Below, piece by piece: positions 1 to 5,580 of a DNA stretch of 5,994 bases; the first letter of the stretch is position 1, and each line of letters opens with the position of its first letter. The DNA is from Methanolinea sp. SDB (GTDB taxonomy: Archaea; Halobacteriota; Methanomicrobia; Methanomicrobiales; Methanospirillaceae). Where the stretch lies: the NCBI GenBank assembly GCA_001412335.1, contig LKUF01000084.1, forward strand, positions 1-5,994, in the 5' to 3' direction. Position numbers and translations under genes: made by a program. Under the pieces are notes generated by a model. It did no database searches. It was not told where the DNA came from and was given only the letters and a program-made list of their open reading frames with translations.

Positions 1-579
1 CATGATGCTGCCCTGCAGTGCATCGGTGTACATGACCGCGATAAGGCCGCCGAATATCACGTAAATTGCTACAATGGCCGCAAAGCCGATGAGTGCGGTG
101 TTATACTGCACAGACAGCGTCGTCTCGATGAACCTGGCCCCACCGATCAGGATGGCTGCCGTGTAGAGCGGCATTCCGACGATTATCACCAGCCCGGAGA
201 CGTACTGGATAAAGGCCGAAGAGTAGATCTTTCCCATGAGATCGGGAAACGTGATGGCGCTCAGTCTCTTGCCGATCTCGCGTGTCCGCTTCCCGAAGAT
301 TACAAAGGCGAGGAGGATGCCAACACCGATGTTGAAGACAGTAAGCCATATGAGCCCCATGCCAAGGTTTGCTGCCTGCCCGCCGAAGCCTACGATGGCA
401 GACGTGCTGATAAATGTTGCACCATAGGAGAGGGCAATGACGAAGGGATGGCTTTTTCGTCCGGCAACAAGGTAATCCTCGGCAACCTTTGTCTTCCTGT
501 ATCCTATGTAGCCGAGTATCATGATCATTGCCAGGTAGATGACCGTGATCACGCTGATCGTAAGTGTGCTTACGGCCAT
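1..579 (-). CDS. Sodium:solute symporter (SSS family), N-terminal 193 residues, cut by the window edge
   Basis: The reverse strand from ATG at 579 reads open to position 1 without a stop, giving 193 residues of a membrane protein that continues outside the window. Members of the SSS family (PF00474) import a small solute with Na+ and are usually about 450 to 600 residues, so roughly the first third is present. An N-terminal membrane segment lies at about residues 5-24. It is followed by the family-typical DYLVAGRK at about 35-42 and the helix GATFISTSAIVGFGG at about 53-67. Near the edge, GGLIAVMYTDALQG at about 177-190 matches the strongly conserved GGxxAVxxTDxxQ segment of the family. The start lies 2 nt after the stop of the upstream 37-residue gene. 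A GGAG at 593-596 inside that gene is 13 nt from the ATG, so translational coupling is likely. The substrate cannot be told from this part; acetate, amino-acid and vitamin carriers all look alike here. Confidence 0.93.
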   Translation of the reverse strand, partial: MAVSTLTISVITVIYLAMIMILGYIGYRKTKVAEDYLVAGRKSHPFVIALSYGATFISTSAIVGFGGQAANLGMGLIWLTVFNIGVGILLAFVIFGKRTREIGKRLSAITFPDLMGKIYSSAFIQYVSGLVIIVGMPLYTAAILIGGARFIETTLSVQYNTALIGFAAIVAIYVIFGGLIAVMYTDALQGSIM

Positions 580-581
580 GG

Positions 582-695
582 TTACAGATCCGCTCCTTTA
601 TTCCAGTTCAGCAGTCCGTACACAACGCAGGCCAGGGCTAATCCGATGGCCAGGATGTAGCCGATCCATATCTGTGGGTCAGGAATTCCAAGCAT
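582..695 (-). CDS. Symporter small accessory protein, 37 residues, one membrane span
   Basis: This is a short gene with ATG at 693-695, TAA at 582-584, and an excellent SD sequence 5 nt upstream. The product starts MLGIPDPQIWIGYI, has a hydrophobic span at about residues 9-29, and ends YGLLNWNKGADL. The LGIPDP start, the single helix and the VYGLxNWNKG tail resemble a tiny protein found next to SSS symporters and named 'symporter small accessory protein' in current annotation; this is from memory, not a search. It probably sits in the cytoplasmic membrane and helps assemble or regulate the symporter encoded 2 nt downstream. Other symporters with small partner subunits (YhdT with PanF, DUF4212 proteins with their symporters) offer a parallel. 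Its size makes it easy for gene finders to miss. Identification rests on sequence resemblance and gene order; the mechanism is inference. Confidence 0.88.
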   Translation of the reverse strand: MLGIPDPQIWIGYILAIGLALACVVYGLLNWNKGADL

Positions 696-700
696 GAAAA

Positions 701-707
701 CACCTCC
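701..707 (-). promoter_or_regulatory. Ribosome binding site of the small accessory protein gene
   Basis: The reverse strand reads GGAGGTG, a full complement to the archaeal 16S rRNA tail, with 5 nt before the ATG at 695. It fixes the start of the 37-residue gene and argues that this short frame is really translated. Confidence 0.85.
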
Positions 708-734
708 GGTAAACTCCATATGGTTTCACATTAC

Positions 735-763
735 AGGGGATCCGGCGAATGAGCGGGTCCCCT
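735..763. other. Strong hairpin in the leader of the symporter operon
   Basis: Bases 735-744 pair with 754-763 around a 9-nt loop. The plus strand gives 10 pairs with one G-T wobble; the minus strand gives 9 pairs with one A-C mismatch at the same place. If the TATA element at 807-814 drives the symporter operon, this hairpin lies in its 5' untranslated leader, ending 27 nt before the SD sequence. It could be an RNA control or stability element, or a protein-binding dyad on DNA. There is no T tract on either side that would make it a standard terminator. Confidence 0.5.
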
Positions 764-785
764 ATCTAAAGAAAACGAAAAAGAA

Positions 786-795
786 ATCTGCAGAT
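786..795. promoter_or_regulatory. Perfect 10-bp palindrome at the predicted symporter-operon start site, possible operator
   Basis: ATCTGCAGAT is a perfect palindrome. It lies between the TATA element at 807-814 and the transcription start expected near 784 on the minus strand. A dimeric repressor bound here would block preinitiation-complex assembly or promoter escape. The dyad is seen directly; the regulatory role is inference, and the repressor is not encoded in this window. Confidence 0.35.
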
Positions 796-806
796 CCAAA
801 AAACGG

Positions 807-814
807 CATATATG
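807..814 (-). promoter_or_regulatory. TATA element, probable promoter of the symporter operon
   Basis: CATATATG is the best TATA-like element upstream of the small accessory gene. It predicts a transcript starting near 784 with a leader of about 90 nt. The element is its own reverse complement, so it could also fire on the plus strand towards the helicase, starting near 837; the less symmetric element at 870-877 is the alternative there. Confidence 0.45.
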
Positions 815-869
815 TGTGGGCCGGGAATGCAGACATGTGAGTTTACCTGATAAAAGGTTGTTACTGCGC

Positions 870-877
870 TATTTATT
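870..877 (+). promoter_or_regulatory. Candidate TATA element of the helicase gene
   Basis: TATTTATT lies about 75-80 bp before the TTG start at 951. It would place the transcript start near 900, leaving a leader of about 50 nt that includes the GAGGAG ribosome binding site. The match to an archaeal TATA box is moderate, and the flanks are not clearly purine-rich. Confidence 0.3.
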
Positions 878-940
878 CGTTTCTGATCTCTCCGGCTTCA
901 TCCCGAAAGAAGATATCTCATCGGACCATAACCACAAATA

Positions 941-946
941 GAGGAG
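941..946 (+). promoter_or_regulatory. Ribosome binding site that sets the TTG start of the helicase
   Basis: GAGGAG lies 4 nt before the TTG at 951. An in-frame TAG at 939-941 overlaps the first base of this site, so translation cannot begin further upstream. The next in-frame ATG comes only at about codon 126, inside the helicase core. Together these make TTG at 951 the only sensible start. Confidence 0.8.
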
Positions 947-950
947 ACAA

Positions 951-3068
951 TTGAGATCCGCCTACCAGGGACTGCATGGGTCCCTCCAGGAGATACTTGC
1001 CAACCGTCTCGGATGGGACAGCCTTCGCGACGTCCAGGAGGAGGCGTACCGGGCGGTCTCTTCGGGTGACGATGTCCTTGTCATCGCACCAACGGCAGGC
1101 GGCAAGACCGAAGCCGCCCTCATTCCGGTCCTGGACCAGATCCTGAAGGATGGTTCACAGGGCATCAGCTGTATATACATATCGCCCCTGAAAGCCCTGA
1201 TAAATGACCAGGAGGAGCGATTCTCTTCGTTCTGCATCCCTGCAGGACTGGATCTCTTGAAGTGGCACGGTGACGTCCCCCGCGGCGACAGACGATGGCA
1301 GGATGGGGAGGCCCCGCATTTTCTGATGATTACGCCCGAGTCGCTCGAGGTCCTGTTTGGGGAGCGGGACCTGCTCGCCGATCTCTCCCGGGCCAGGTAT
1401 GTGATCATTGACGAGCTGCACGCATTTGTCGAGTCGGAACGTGGCGTCCATCTCCGGGTGCTCCTGGACCGCCTTGACGTCCTGGCAGGCCGTGCCGTCC
1501 AGAGAATCGGGCTTTCGGCGACCGTGGGCAACCCGGAAGAGATCCTGGAATGGCTCTCTGGCGACCGGGGATCCAGGCAGCTGGTGCAGGTTCCAATCCT
1601 GCCCCGTGAGAAGCGGTTCTCCTTCTTTGTTGAAGGCGACGACGAGAGGAGGATGGATGTCATCGTTCGTGTCGTTGCCGGGAGGAAGGCGCTCGTCTTT
1701 GTCAACAGCCGCAGCGATGCTGAAAAGATAGGACAATCGCTCCAGGGAAGGACCGAACAGCTATTCGTCCATCATTCCTCTCTCTCGCCGCAACTGCGAA
1801 GATCAGCGGAGAATGCCTTTTCAAAAGAAGGAAGCGCATGCATTATCTGTACCAGCACGCTGGAACTGGGGATAGATATAGGGGACCTCGACGTGGTCGT
1901 CCAGGTCGGCCCACCGGGCTCTGTATCGTCGTTCCTGCAGAGGATGGGCCGGAGCGGGAGGAGGGGCAGGCCACCGTACGTCGCCTGTATCCTCAGGGAT
2001 CCAGGCGAGTTTCTCTGCATGGCAGCGGTTATCGAGTGTGCAGGCAAGAGAGAGGTCGAACCACTCGTCCCCCACAAGGTCCCTTATAACGTCCTCCTGC
2101 AGCAGATCTTTCTCGAACTCTCGCGTTCGAAGCGCGTCTCATGGGCCCGGATAAAGCGGATGCTGTTCTCTTCAGCCGTATTCCGGGATATAAGACCTGA
2201 AAAATTGGATTCGATCGCCTCGTATCTTCTGAAAGAAGGCTTTGTGGTACAGGACGGCGATCTGCTCATGCCGGGACCAAGGGCCGAGTTGCTATATGGG
2301 AAGTCGAACTGGAAGGATCTCTATTCGGTGATCCGCGGCGGCGGAGAATACCGTGTCATTACCCCTGAAGGCGAGGTCGTGGGCCGTCTTGATGCCCGGT
2401 TCGTGGCGAGCAGGGGCGGGAGCGGGTTCTCGCTCGGCGGAAAGATATGGAACCTCATCAAGAGTGACGACTCCTACAATCTCGCCGTCGCGGTGCCCGG
2501 AGACGACCAGCGGTCGCAGGTGTTCTGGACCGGGGGCCAGTCCGGGTATTCGCCGGTCATCTGCAGGGGTGTCCGGAGAATCCTGGCACGGGGCCGCTCT
2601 GTGCTCCCTCTAAACGAGGGATTGGAGGAGATACTCTCTGCACATATCACATCGTATCCAAAGATCAGGCGGAATGCAATCAACCTCTGGCAGGAGCAGG
2701 GATCGAGAGGATATGACGTGGTGATCCTCACCTGTCTCGGGAGGGAGATGAACGCGATCATCGCGACCCTGCTCAAGACTCTTCTTCCCGGAAAGAGACG
2801 GGTGAAATATGATGATCTCCTGGTGACCGTGCAGGCGATGAAGGAAGCGGGCTCGCTCGATTCCGTGGAAGAGGCATTGTTGTCAATCCGGGGGATGGAC
2901 GAGGAAGAGATCGGAAGGCTGCTCCGTGTTCCTCCTCCTGAACTCTGGAAGTTCGGCGAAGCCATACCCGATGAGATGAGGCGGGAGATGGCCTTCTCCG
3001 ACCATTTCCATCTCGATGAATTTTCGGATACGATAGGATCCCTTCCGGTCAAAAAGACCGCGATCTAG
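951..3068 (+). CDS. Lhr-like superfamily 2 ATP-dependent helicase, 705 residues
   Basis: This is a cytoplasmic DNA or RNA helicase of the Lhr type, a group linked to DNA repair and replication-fork recovery. Visible motifs, by residue: Q-motif region LRDVQEEA (25-32), Walker A APTAGGKT (46-53), Ia SPLKAL (78-83), Ib TPESLE (128-133), motif II DELH (154-157), motif III SAT (189-191), motif IV VFVNSR (249-254), motif V TSTLELGIDIG (301-311) and motif VI QRMGRSGRRG (330-339). A winged-helix-like stretch at about 376-432 (NVLLQQIFLEL onward) follows. Then comes GRLDARF with GFSLGGKIW (about 478-500), and VFWTGGQSG (about 524-532), as in the Lhr C-terminal region. DVVILTCLGREMNAIIATLL (589-608) with VKYDDLL fits the DEAD_assoc domain (PF08494). 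All catalytic motifs look intact. It is shorter than many Lhr-core proteins (about 800-900 residues). The TTG start is forced by the upstream stop. Its end overlaps the convergent permease gene by 4 bp. The substrate cannot be told from sequence. Confidence 0.93.
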   Translation: MRSAYQGLHGSLQEILANRLGWDSLRDVQEEAYRAVSSGDDVLVIAPTAGGKTEAALIPVLDQILKDGSQGISCIYISPLKALINDQEERFSSFCIPAGLDLLKWHGDVPRGDRRWQDGEAPHFLMITPESLEVLFGERDLLADLSRARYVIIDELHAFVESERGVHLRVLLDRLDVLAGRAVQRIGLSATVGNPEEILEWLSGDRGSRQLVQVPILPREKRFSFFVEGDDERRMDVIVRVVAGRKALVFVNSRSDAEKIGQSLQGRTEQLFVHHSSLSPQLRRSAENAFSKEGSACIICTSTLELGIDIGDLDVVVQVGPPGSVSSFLQRMGRSGRRGRPPYVACILRDPGEFLCMAAVIECAGKREVEPLVPHKVPYNVLLQQIFLELSRSKRVSWARIKRMLFSSAVFRDIRPEKLDSIASYLLKEGFVVQDGDLLMPGPRAELLYGKSNWKDLYSVIRGGGEYRVITPEGEVVGRLDARFVASRGGSGFSLGGKIWNLIKSDDSYNLAVAVPGDDQRSQVFWTGGQSGYSPVICRGVRRILARGRSVLPLNEGLEEILSAHITSYPKIRRNAINLWQEQGSRGYDVVILTCLGREMNAIIATLLKTLLPGKRRVKYDDLLVTVQAMKEAGSLDSVEEALLSIRGMDEEEIGRLLRVPPPELWKFGEAIPDEMRREMAFSDHFHLDEFSDTIGSLPVKKTAI
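3046..3060 (-). terminator. Possible terminator of the ABC exporter operon, inside the helicase 3' end
   Basis: On the minus strand, 4 nt after the permease stop codon, CGGTC-TTTTT-GACCG forms a 5-bp stem with a T5 loop. Archaeal RNA polymerase can stop at short U tracts without needing a hairpin, so the T5 may be the active part. The element lies within codons of the last residues of the convergent helicase gene, because no intergenic space exists. The stem is short and its role is inference. Confidence 0.3.
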
Positions 3069-3907
3069 GTGACAACCGCTTTCTGGAATCTCCAGTACGC
3101 CAGTGCAAACATGATTGCGGCGAATATCGCAAGGACACAGAGTGAGAGTGCGATCTCCCCTGTGGTTGCGGTATAGTGTATCCCGATGGACTGGAAGTCG
3201 TCACCTATCGCAAAGAAACGGATACCGTTGACAAGGTGGGTTAAGGGATTGATTCCTGAAATGATCTGGAGCAAGGGTGGAAACGCGTTTACCGGGTACA
3301 GGGCATTGCTCGCAAAGAAGATCGGCATGGTCAGCAGGGTGATTATCCCCTGCAGGCCTTCAGGGCTCTCAAGGGAGATGGAGATCGCTGCCGAGAGGAA
3401 GAGGAAACCAAGGGAGAATATGCCCAGGAAGAGCAGGATACCCAGCAGCGAAATGAACGTCTGGCCTGCCGAATATCCGAGGAAGAATTCAGCCCCGATG
3501 AATATCCCGAATACCATGATTATTCCCGCCTGGATGAAGGACTTGGTCATGCCGGAGAGTGCAATTCCGAAGATGACATCGTTCCGTGGCAGAGGACTGG
3601 CCATGATCTCCCGCATGAGCCCCCAGTTCTTGTCGAAGAGAAGCACTATTCCACCGAAGAGGCTGGTAAAAAGCGTGGTCATGGCGATGACGCCCGCCGC
3701 CATGTAGGTGAGGTAACTCACGACAGGGACACCGGGGATTGTCGGGACCGATCCGGCCAGGCGGTCGAAGTTCGCTGCCATGGCTATGCCAAAGAAAGCG
3801 AGCCAGAGCGCAGGCTGAACGAGGGACGATACCAGGACTGTCTTGAACCGGACAAACCTGAGCATGTCTCTCCAGTATATCGTGAGGAACCCAAGCCTGG
3901 CCATCAT
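3065..3907 (-). CDS. ABC-2 type transporter permease, 280 residues
   Basis: This is the membrane subunit of an ABC exporter (ABC2_membrane family, PF01061). It works with the ATPase encoded immediately upstream. About six hydrophobic spans are visible, near residues 24-46, 64-90, 118-140, 150-178, 184-203 and 251-272. The segment between spans five and six, with NALYPVNAFPP and INPLTHLVNGIR (about 201-230), is the typical ABC-2 signature of DrrB/NodJ-like permeases. A cytosolic loop with MREIMASPLPR (98-108) is also characteristic. The length is normal for the family. Two consecutive ATG codons occur, at 3907 and 3904; the second is better spaced from the SD sequence, so the true product may be 279 residues. 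The gene overlaps the ATPase stop codon, which indicates translational coupling. The exported substrate is unknown; drug, lipid and polysaccharide exporters share this fold. Confidence 0.92.
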   Translation of the reverse strand: MMARLGFLTIYWRDMLRFVRFKTVLVSSLVQPALWLAFFGIAMAANFDRLAGSVPTIPGVPVVSYLTYMAAGVIAMTTLFTSLFGGIVLLFDKNWGLMREIMASPLPRNDVIFGIALSGMTKSFIQAGIIMVFGIFIGAEFFLGYSAGQTFISLLGILLFLGIFSLGFLFLSAAISISLESPEGLQGIITLLTMPIFFASNALYPVNAFPPLLQIISGINPLTHLVNGIRFFAIGDDFQSIGIHYTATTGEIALSLCVLAIFAAIMFALAYWRFQKAVVT

Positions 3908-4893
3908 CGCCTCCCTGCCCGTGCAGCAGTCGTCACCGGTCTCTCCGCACCTTCGTCCCGCAGTTCCTTTCCGGTGAAATGGACGAAGACATCGTCCATT
4001 GACGGTTTTTTCAGGTTGACGGTCTCCAGTGTGATGCCGTTTTGGCCGAGTGTCTCCATGATGTGGGGGAGGAGACGGGTCCCGTCGGAGTTGACCACCG
4101 CCACGAGGCCATGGCCCTTCTCGCTGATACGTGTCACGCTCTCCAGCTGTTCGAGGAGGGCCCGGGTGGCTGAATTGTCACTGGTCTCCAGGTACACGAG
4201 GTCTTCACCGAGCATGTTCTTCAATTCGTACGACCTGCCGGTGGTGATGATCTTTCCATGGTCGATGATGCTGACCCGATCGCTCAACCGGTCGGCTTCG
4301 TCCATGTAGTGCGTGGTGAGAAAGATGGTCGTCCCCTCCTCGTTGACCGCCTTGATATAGTCCCACATCTTCAGGCGGGTCTGCGGGTCGAGTCCGATGG
4401 TCGGCTCGTCAAGGAAGAGGACCCGGGGCCGGGTCATCAGTCCGCGGGCGATCTCAAGGCGGCGTTTCATCCCTCCCGAGAGGTGCCTGGTGAGCGTGTC
4501 CCTCTTGTGATCGAGCGCGACAAGCTCCAACAGTTCGTCTATCCGCCGTCTTCGCTCCTCTCTCTGCATGGAATAGAGCCTGCCATGGAACTCGAGGATC
4601 TCCCGGCAGGTCATATCCCGGTCGAGGGTCACCTCCTGGAATACGATCCCGATCGATTCCCGGACTTTAGCGGGATTCTTCGAGACGTCGTGGCCTGCAA
4701 CGACCACACGCCCCTCCTGGATGGGCAGGAGTGTTGTGAGCACGTTGATGGCTGTGCTCTTGCCTGCGCCGTTTGGTCCGAGAAACGAGAATATCTCTCC
4801 TTCACGGACCCCGAAGCTGATATGGTCGACTGCAAGGAAGTCCCCGTACCTGTGCACCAGGCCGTCCACTTCGATTATGGTTCTCTCTTCCAT
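3904..4893 (-). CDS. ABC transporter ATP-binding protein, DrrA type, 329 residues
   Basis: This cytosolic ATPase powers the ABC-2 permease encoded next to it. Motifs in order: Walker A GPNGAGKS (39-46), Q-loop glutamine at 86, signature LSGGMKRR (138-145), Walker B VLFLDEP (158-164) with the catalytic glutamate at 163, D-loop GLDP (167-170) and the switch histidine at 195. All are intact. After the nucleotide-binding domain comes a C-terminal extension of about 100 residues ending in KKPSMDDVFVHFTGKEL (295-311). This is the DUF4162-like tail of daunorubicin-resistance-type ATPases, where the motif contributes to function with the permease. The last 18 residues are a basic, low-complexity tail. 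The start has only a weak upstream match, GGGG at 4901-4904 on the reverse strand, followed by a T6 tract. The stop TGA overlaps the permease start. The substrate is unknown, and a drug role should not be assumed from the family name. Confidence 0.94.
   Translation of the reverse strand: MEERTIIEVDGLVHRYGDFLAVDHISFGVREGEIFSFLGPNGAGKSTAINVLTTLLPIQEGRVVVAGHDVSKNPAKVRESIGIVFQEVTLDRDMTCREILEFHGRLYSMQREERRRRIDELLELVALDHKRDTLTRHLSGGMKRRLEIARGLMTRPRVLFLDEPTIGLDPQTRLKMWDYIKAVNEEGTTIFLTTHYMDEADRLSDRVSIIDHGKIITTGRSYELKNMLGEDLVYLETSDNSATRALLEQLESVTRISEKGHGLVAVVNSDGTRLLPHIMETLGQNGITLETVNLKKPSMDDVFVHFTGKELRDEGAERPVTTAARAGRR
3910..3916 (-). promoter_or_regulatory. Ribosome binding site of the permease, within the ATPase 3' end
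   Basis: The reverse strand reads AGGGAGG. It is only 2 nt from the ATG at 3907 but 5 nt from the ATG at 3904, so the second codon of the pair is the more natural start. The site overlaps the last codons of the ATPase gene. Confidence 0.6.
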
Positions 4894-4953
4894 GAAAAAA
4901 CCCCGCTTCGTTCCTCTCGATCTCCGTGATCAATGCGGCAAAAGATGGCGGAT
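4894..4953 (-). other. 60-bp spacer between flavoprotein and ABC genes, with a T6 tract before the ATPase start
   Basis: On the minus strand the spacer ends GGGGTTTTTTC just before the ATG of the ATPase. The T6 tract (4895-4900) could act as a partial archaeal terminator for the flavoprotein transcript. The preceding GGGG may be a weak ribosome binding site. No clear TATA element is seen in the spacer, which favours read-through from the flavoprotein gene. A small GATC-based dyad is too weak to count as a hairpin. Confidence 0.35.
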
Positions 4954-5520
4954 TCAGGCGATCTTTTTGATAAGATCGGCCACGTTCTCGGCAAAGAGGC
5001 GGATGGTATTCATCCCTTCGACGTCATTCAACACCTCGCCAGGCTGCTTGCCGAATGCCATGTTCCAGTATGTCGACCCGGGAACGATCATGCCGTTTAT
5101 GAAGAAGAACATGAGCATCTCCTGGATCGTGGCGGTGTGTCCGCCCCTTCGGGCGATGGCAATCGGGCCGCCCACCTTCCAGGAGAGGAAGTTGTCGGTA
5201 GCCATCGAGACCATCCCGATCCGTTGCAGGGCTGACATCACGTCACCGCGTGCGGTGCCGAAATATACCGGTGACGCCACGATGAATCCGTCGGCATCTC
5301 TTATTTTCTCTATCAGTTCATCAAGGCCGTCTTCCAAAACGCAGAATCCCTCGTCCTTGCACCGGTAGCAGGCCGTGCAGGACTCCACCTTCTTGCCTGC
5401 CAGCGAGTATATCTCGGCCTCCAGCCCGCAACGCCGGATCACCTTCGCACATTCCTCGATCACCTGGGCACAATTGCCATTGGGGCGCGGGCTCCCGCTG
5501 AGCAGCAACACTTTCTTCAT
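4954..5520 (-). CDS. Iron-sulfur flavoprotein (Isf-like), flavodoxin/NADPH-dependent FMN reductase fold, 188 residues
   Basis: This is a predicted cytosolic FMN protein with a [4Fe-4S] cluster. SGSPRPNGN (8-16) is the FMN phosphate-binding loop. ASPVYFGTARGDV (82-94) is the second flavin-binding loop of the FMN_red family (PF03358). Cysteines at 48, 51, 54 and 60 give CX2CX2CX5C, which fits the compact cysteine motif CX2CX2CX4-7C that binds the cluster in methanogen Isf. The length matches Isf, which has about 190 residues. Known Isf proteins take electrons from ferredoxin and reduce O2 or H2O2, so a role in oxidative-stress relief is plausible. The frame stays open upstream to 5937, but that extension lies antisense to the HEAT-repeat gene. 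The fold begins at MKKVLLLSGSP, and a TATA element sits just ahead of ATG 5520. No SD sequence precedes this ATG. The ABC exporter genes follow after 60 bp. Confidence 0.88.
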   Translation of the reverse strand: MKKVLLLSGSPRPNGNCAQVIEECAKVIRRCGLEAEIYSLAGKKVESCTACYRCKDEGFCVLEDGLDELIEKIRDADGFIVASPVYFGTARGDVMSALQRIGMVSMATDNFLSWKVGGPIAIARRGGHTATIQEMLMFFFINGMIVPGSTYWNMAFGKQPGEVLNDVEGMNTIRLFAENVADLIKKIA

Positions 5521-5540
5521 AAAACTAGGTTTGAAGGTCC

Positions 5541-5549
5541 TTTTATATA
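5541..5549. promoter_or_regulatory. Shared TATA element of the divergent flavoprotein and HEAT-repeat genes
   Basis: TTTTATATA on the plus strand reads TATATAAAA on the minus strand, and both are good archaeal TATA boxes. On the minus strand it predicts a transcript start within a few bases of the flavoprotein ATG at 5520. On the plus strand it predicts a start about 5-12 nt before the ATG at 5581. No other convincing TATA box is present in the 60-bp gap. The element itself is clear for the minus strand; its use in both directions is inference. Confidence 0.65.
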
Positions 5550-5580
5550 GTCCTCTGGGACAGAAGAACTGGACGGTCGT

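Noticed and set aside
696..950. Possible small genes in the divergent control region
   Set aside because: The plus-strand ATG codons there open frames of only 6-7 codons. Nothing resembles a protein or a tRNA.
962..1736. Long minus-strand frames (up to 247 residues) inside the helicase gene
   Set aside because: They are Ser/Arg/Pro-rich translations typical of the antisense of GC-rich coding sequence. They have no domains and no ribosome binding site, while the plus-strand helicase motifs are unambiguous.
3083..3095. Hairpin CTGGA-ATC-TCCAG downstream of the helicase stop
   Set aside because: The stem is only 5 bp with a 3-nt loop and no T tract. It encodes the conserved C-terminal end of the permease, so it is not a convincing helicase terminator.
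4258..5368. Plus-strand frames of 215-223 residues across the ATPase and flavoprotein genes
   Set aside because: They are shadows of the minus-strand genes. Their composition is irregular, and they span the intergenic gap without any recognisable fold.
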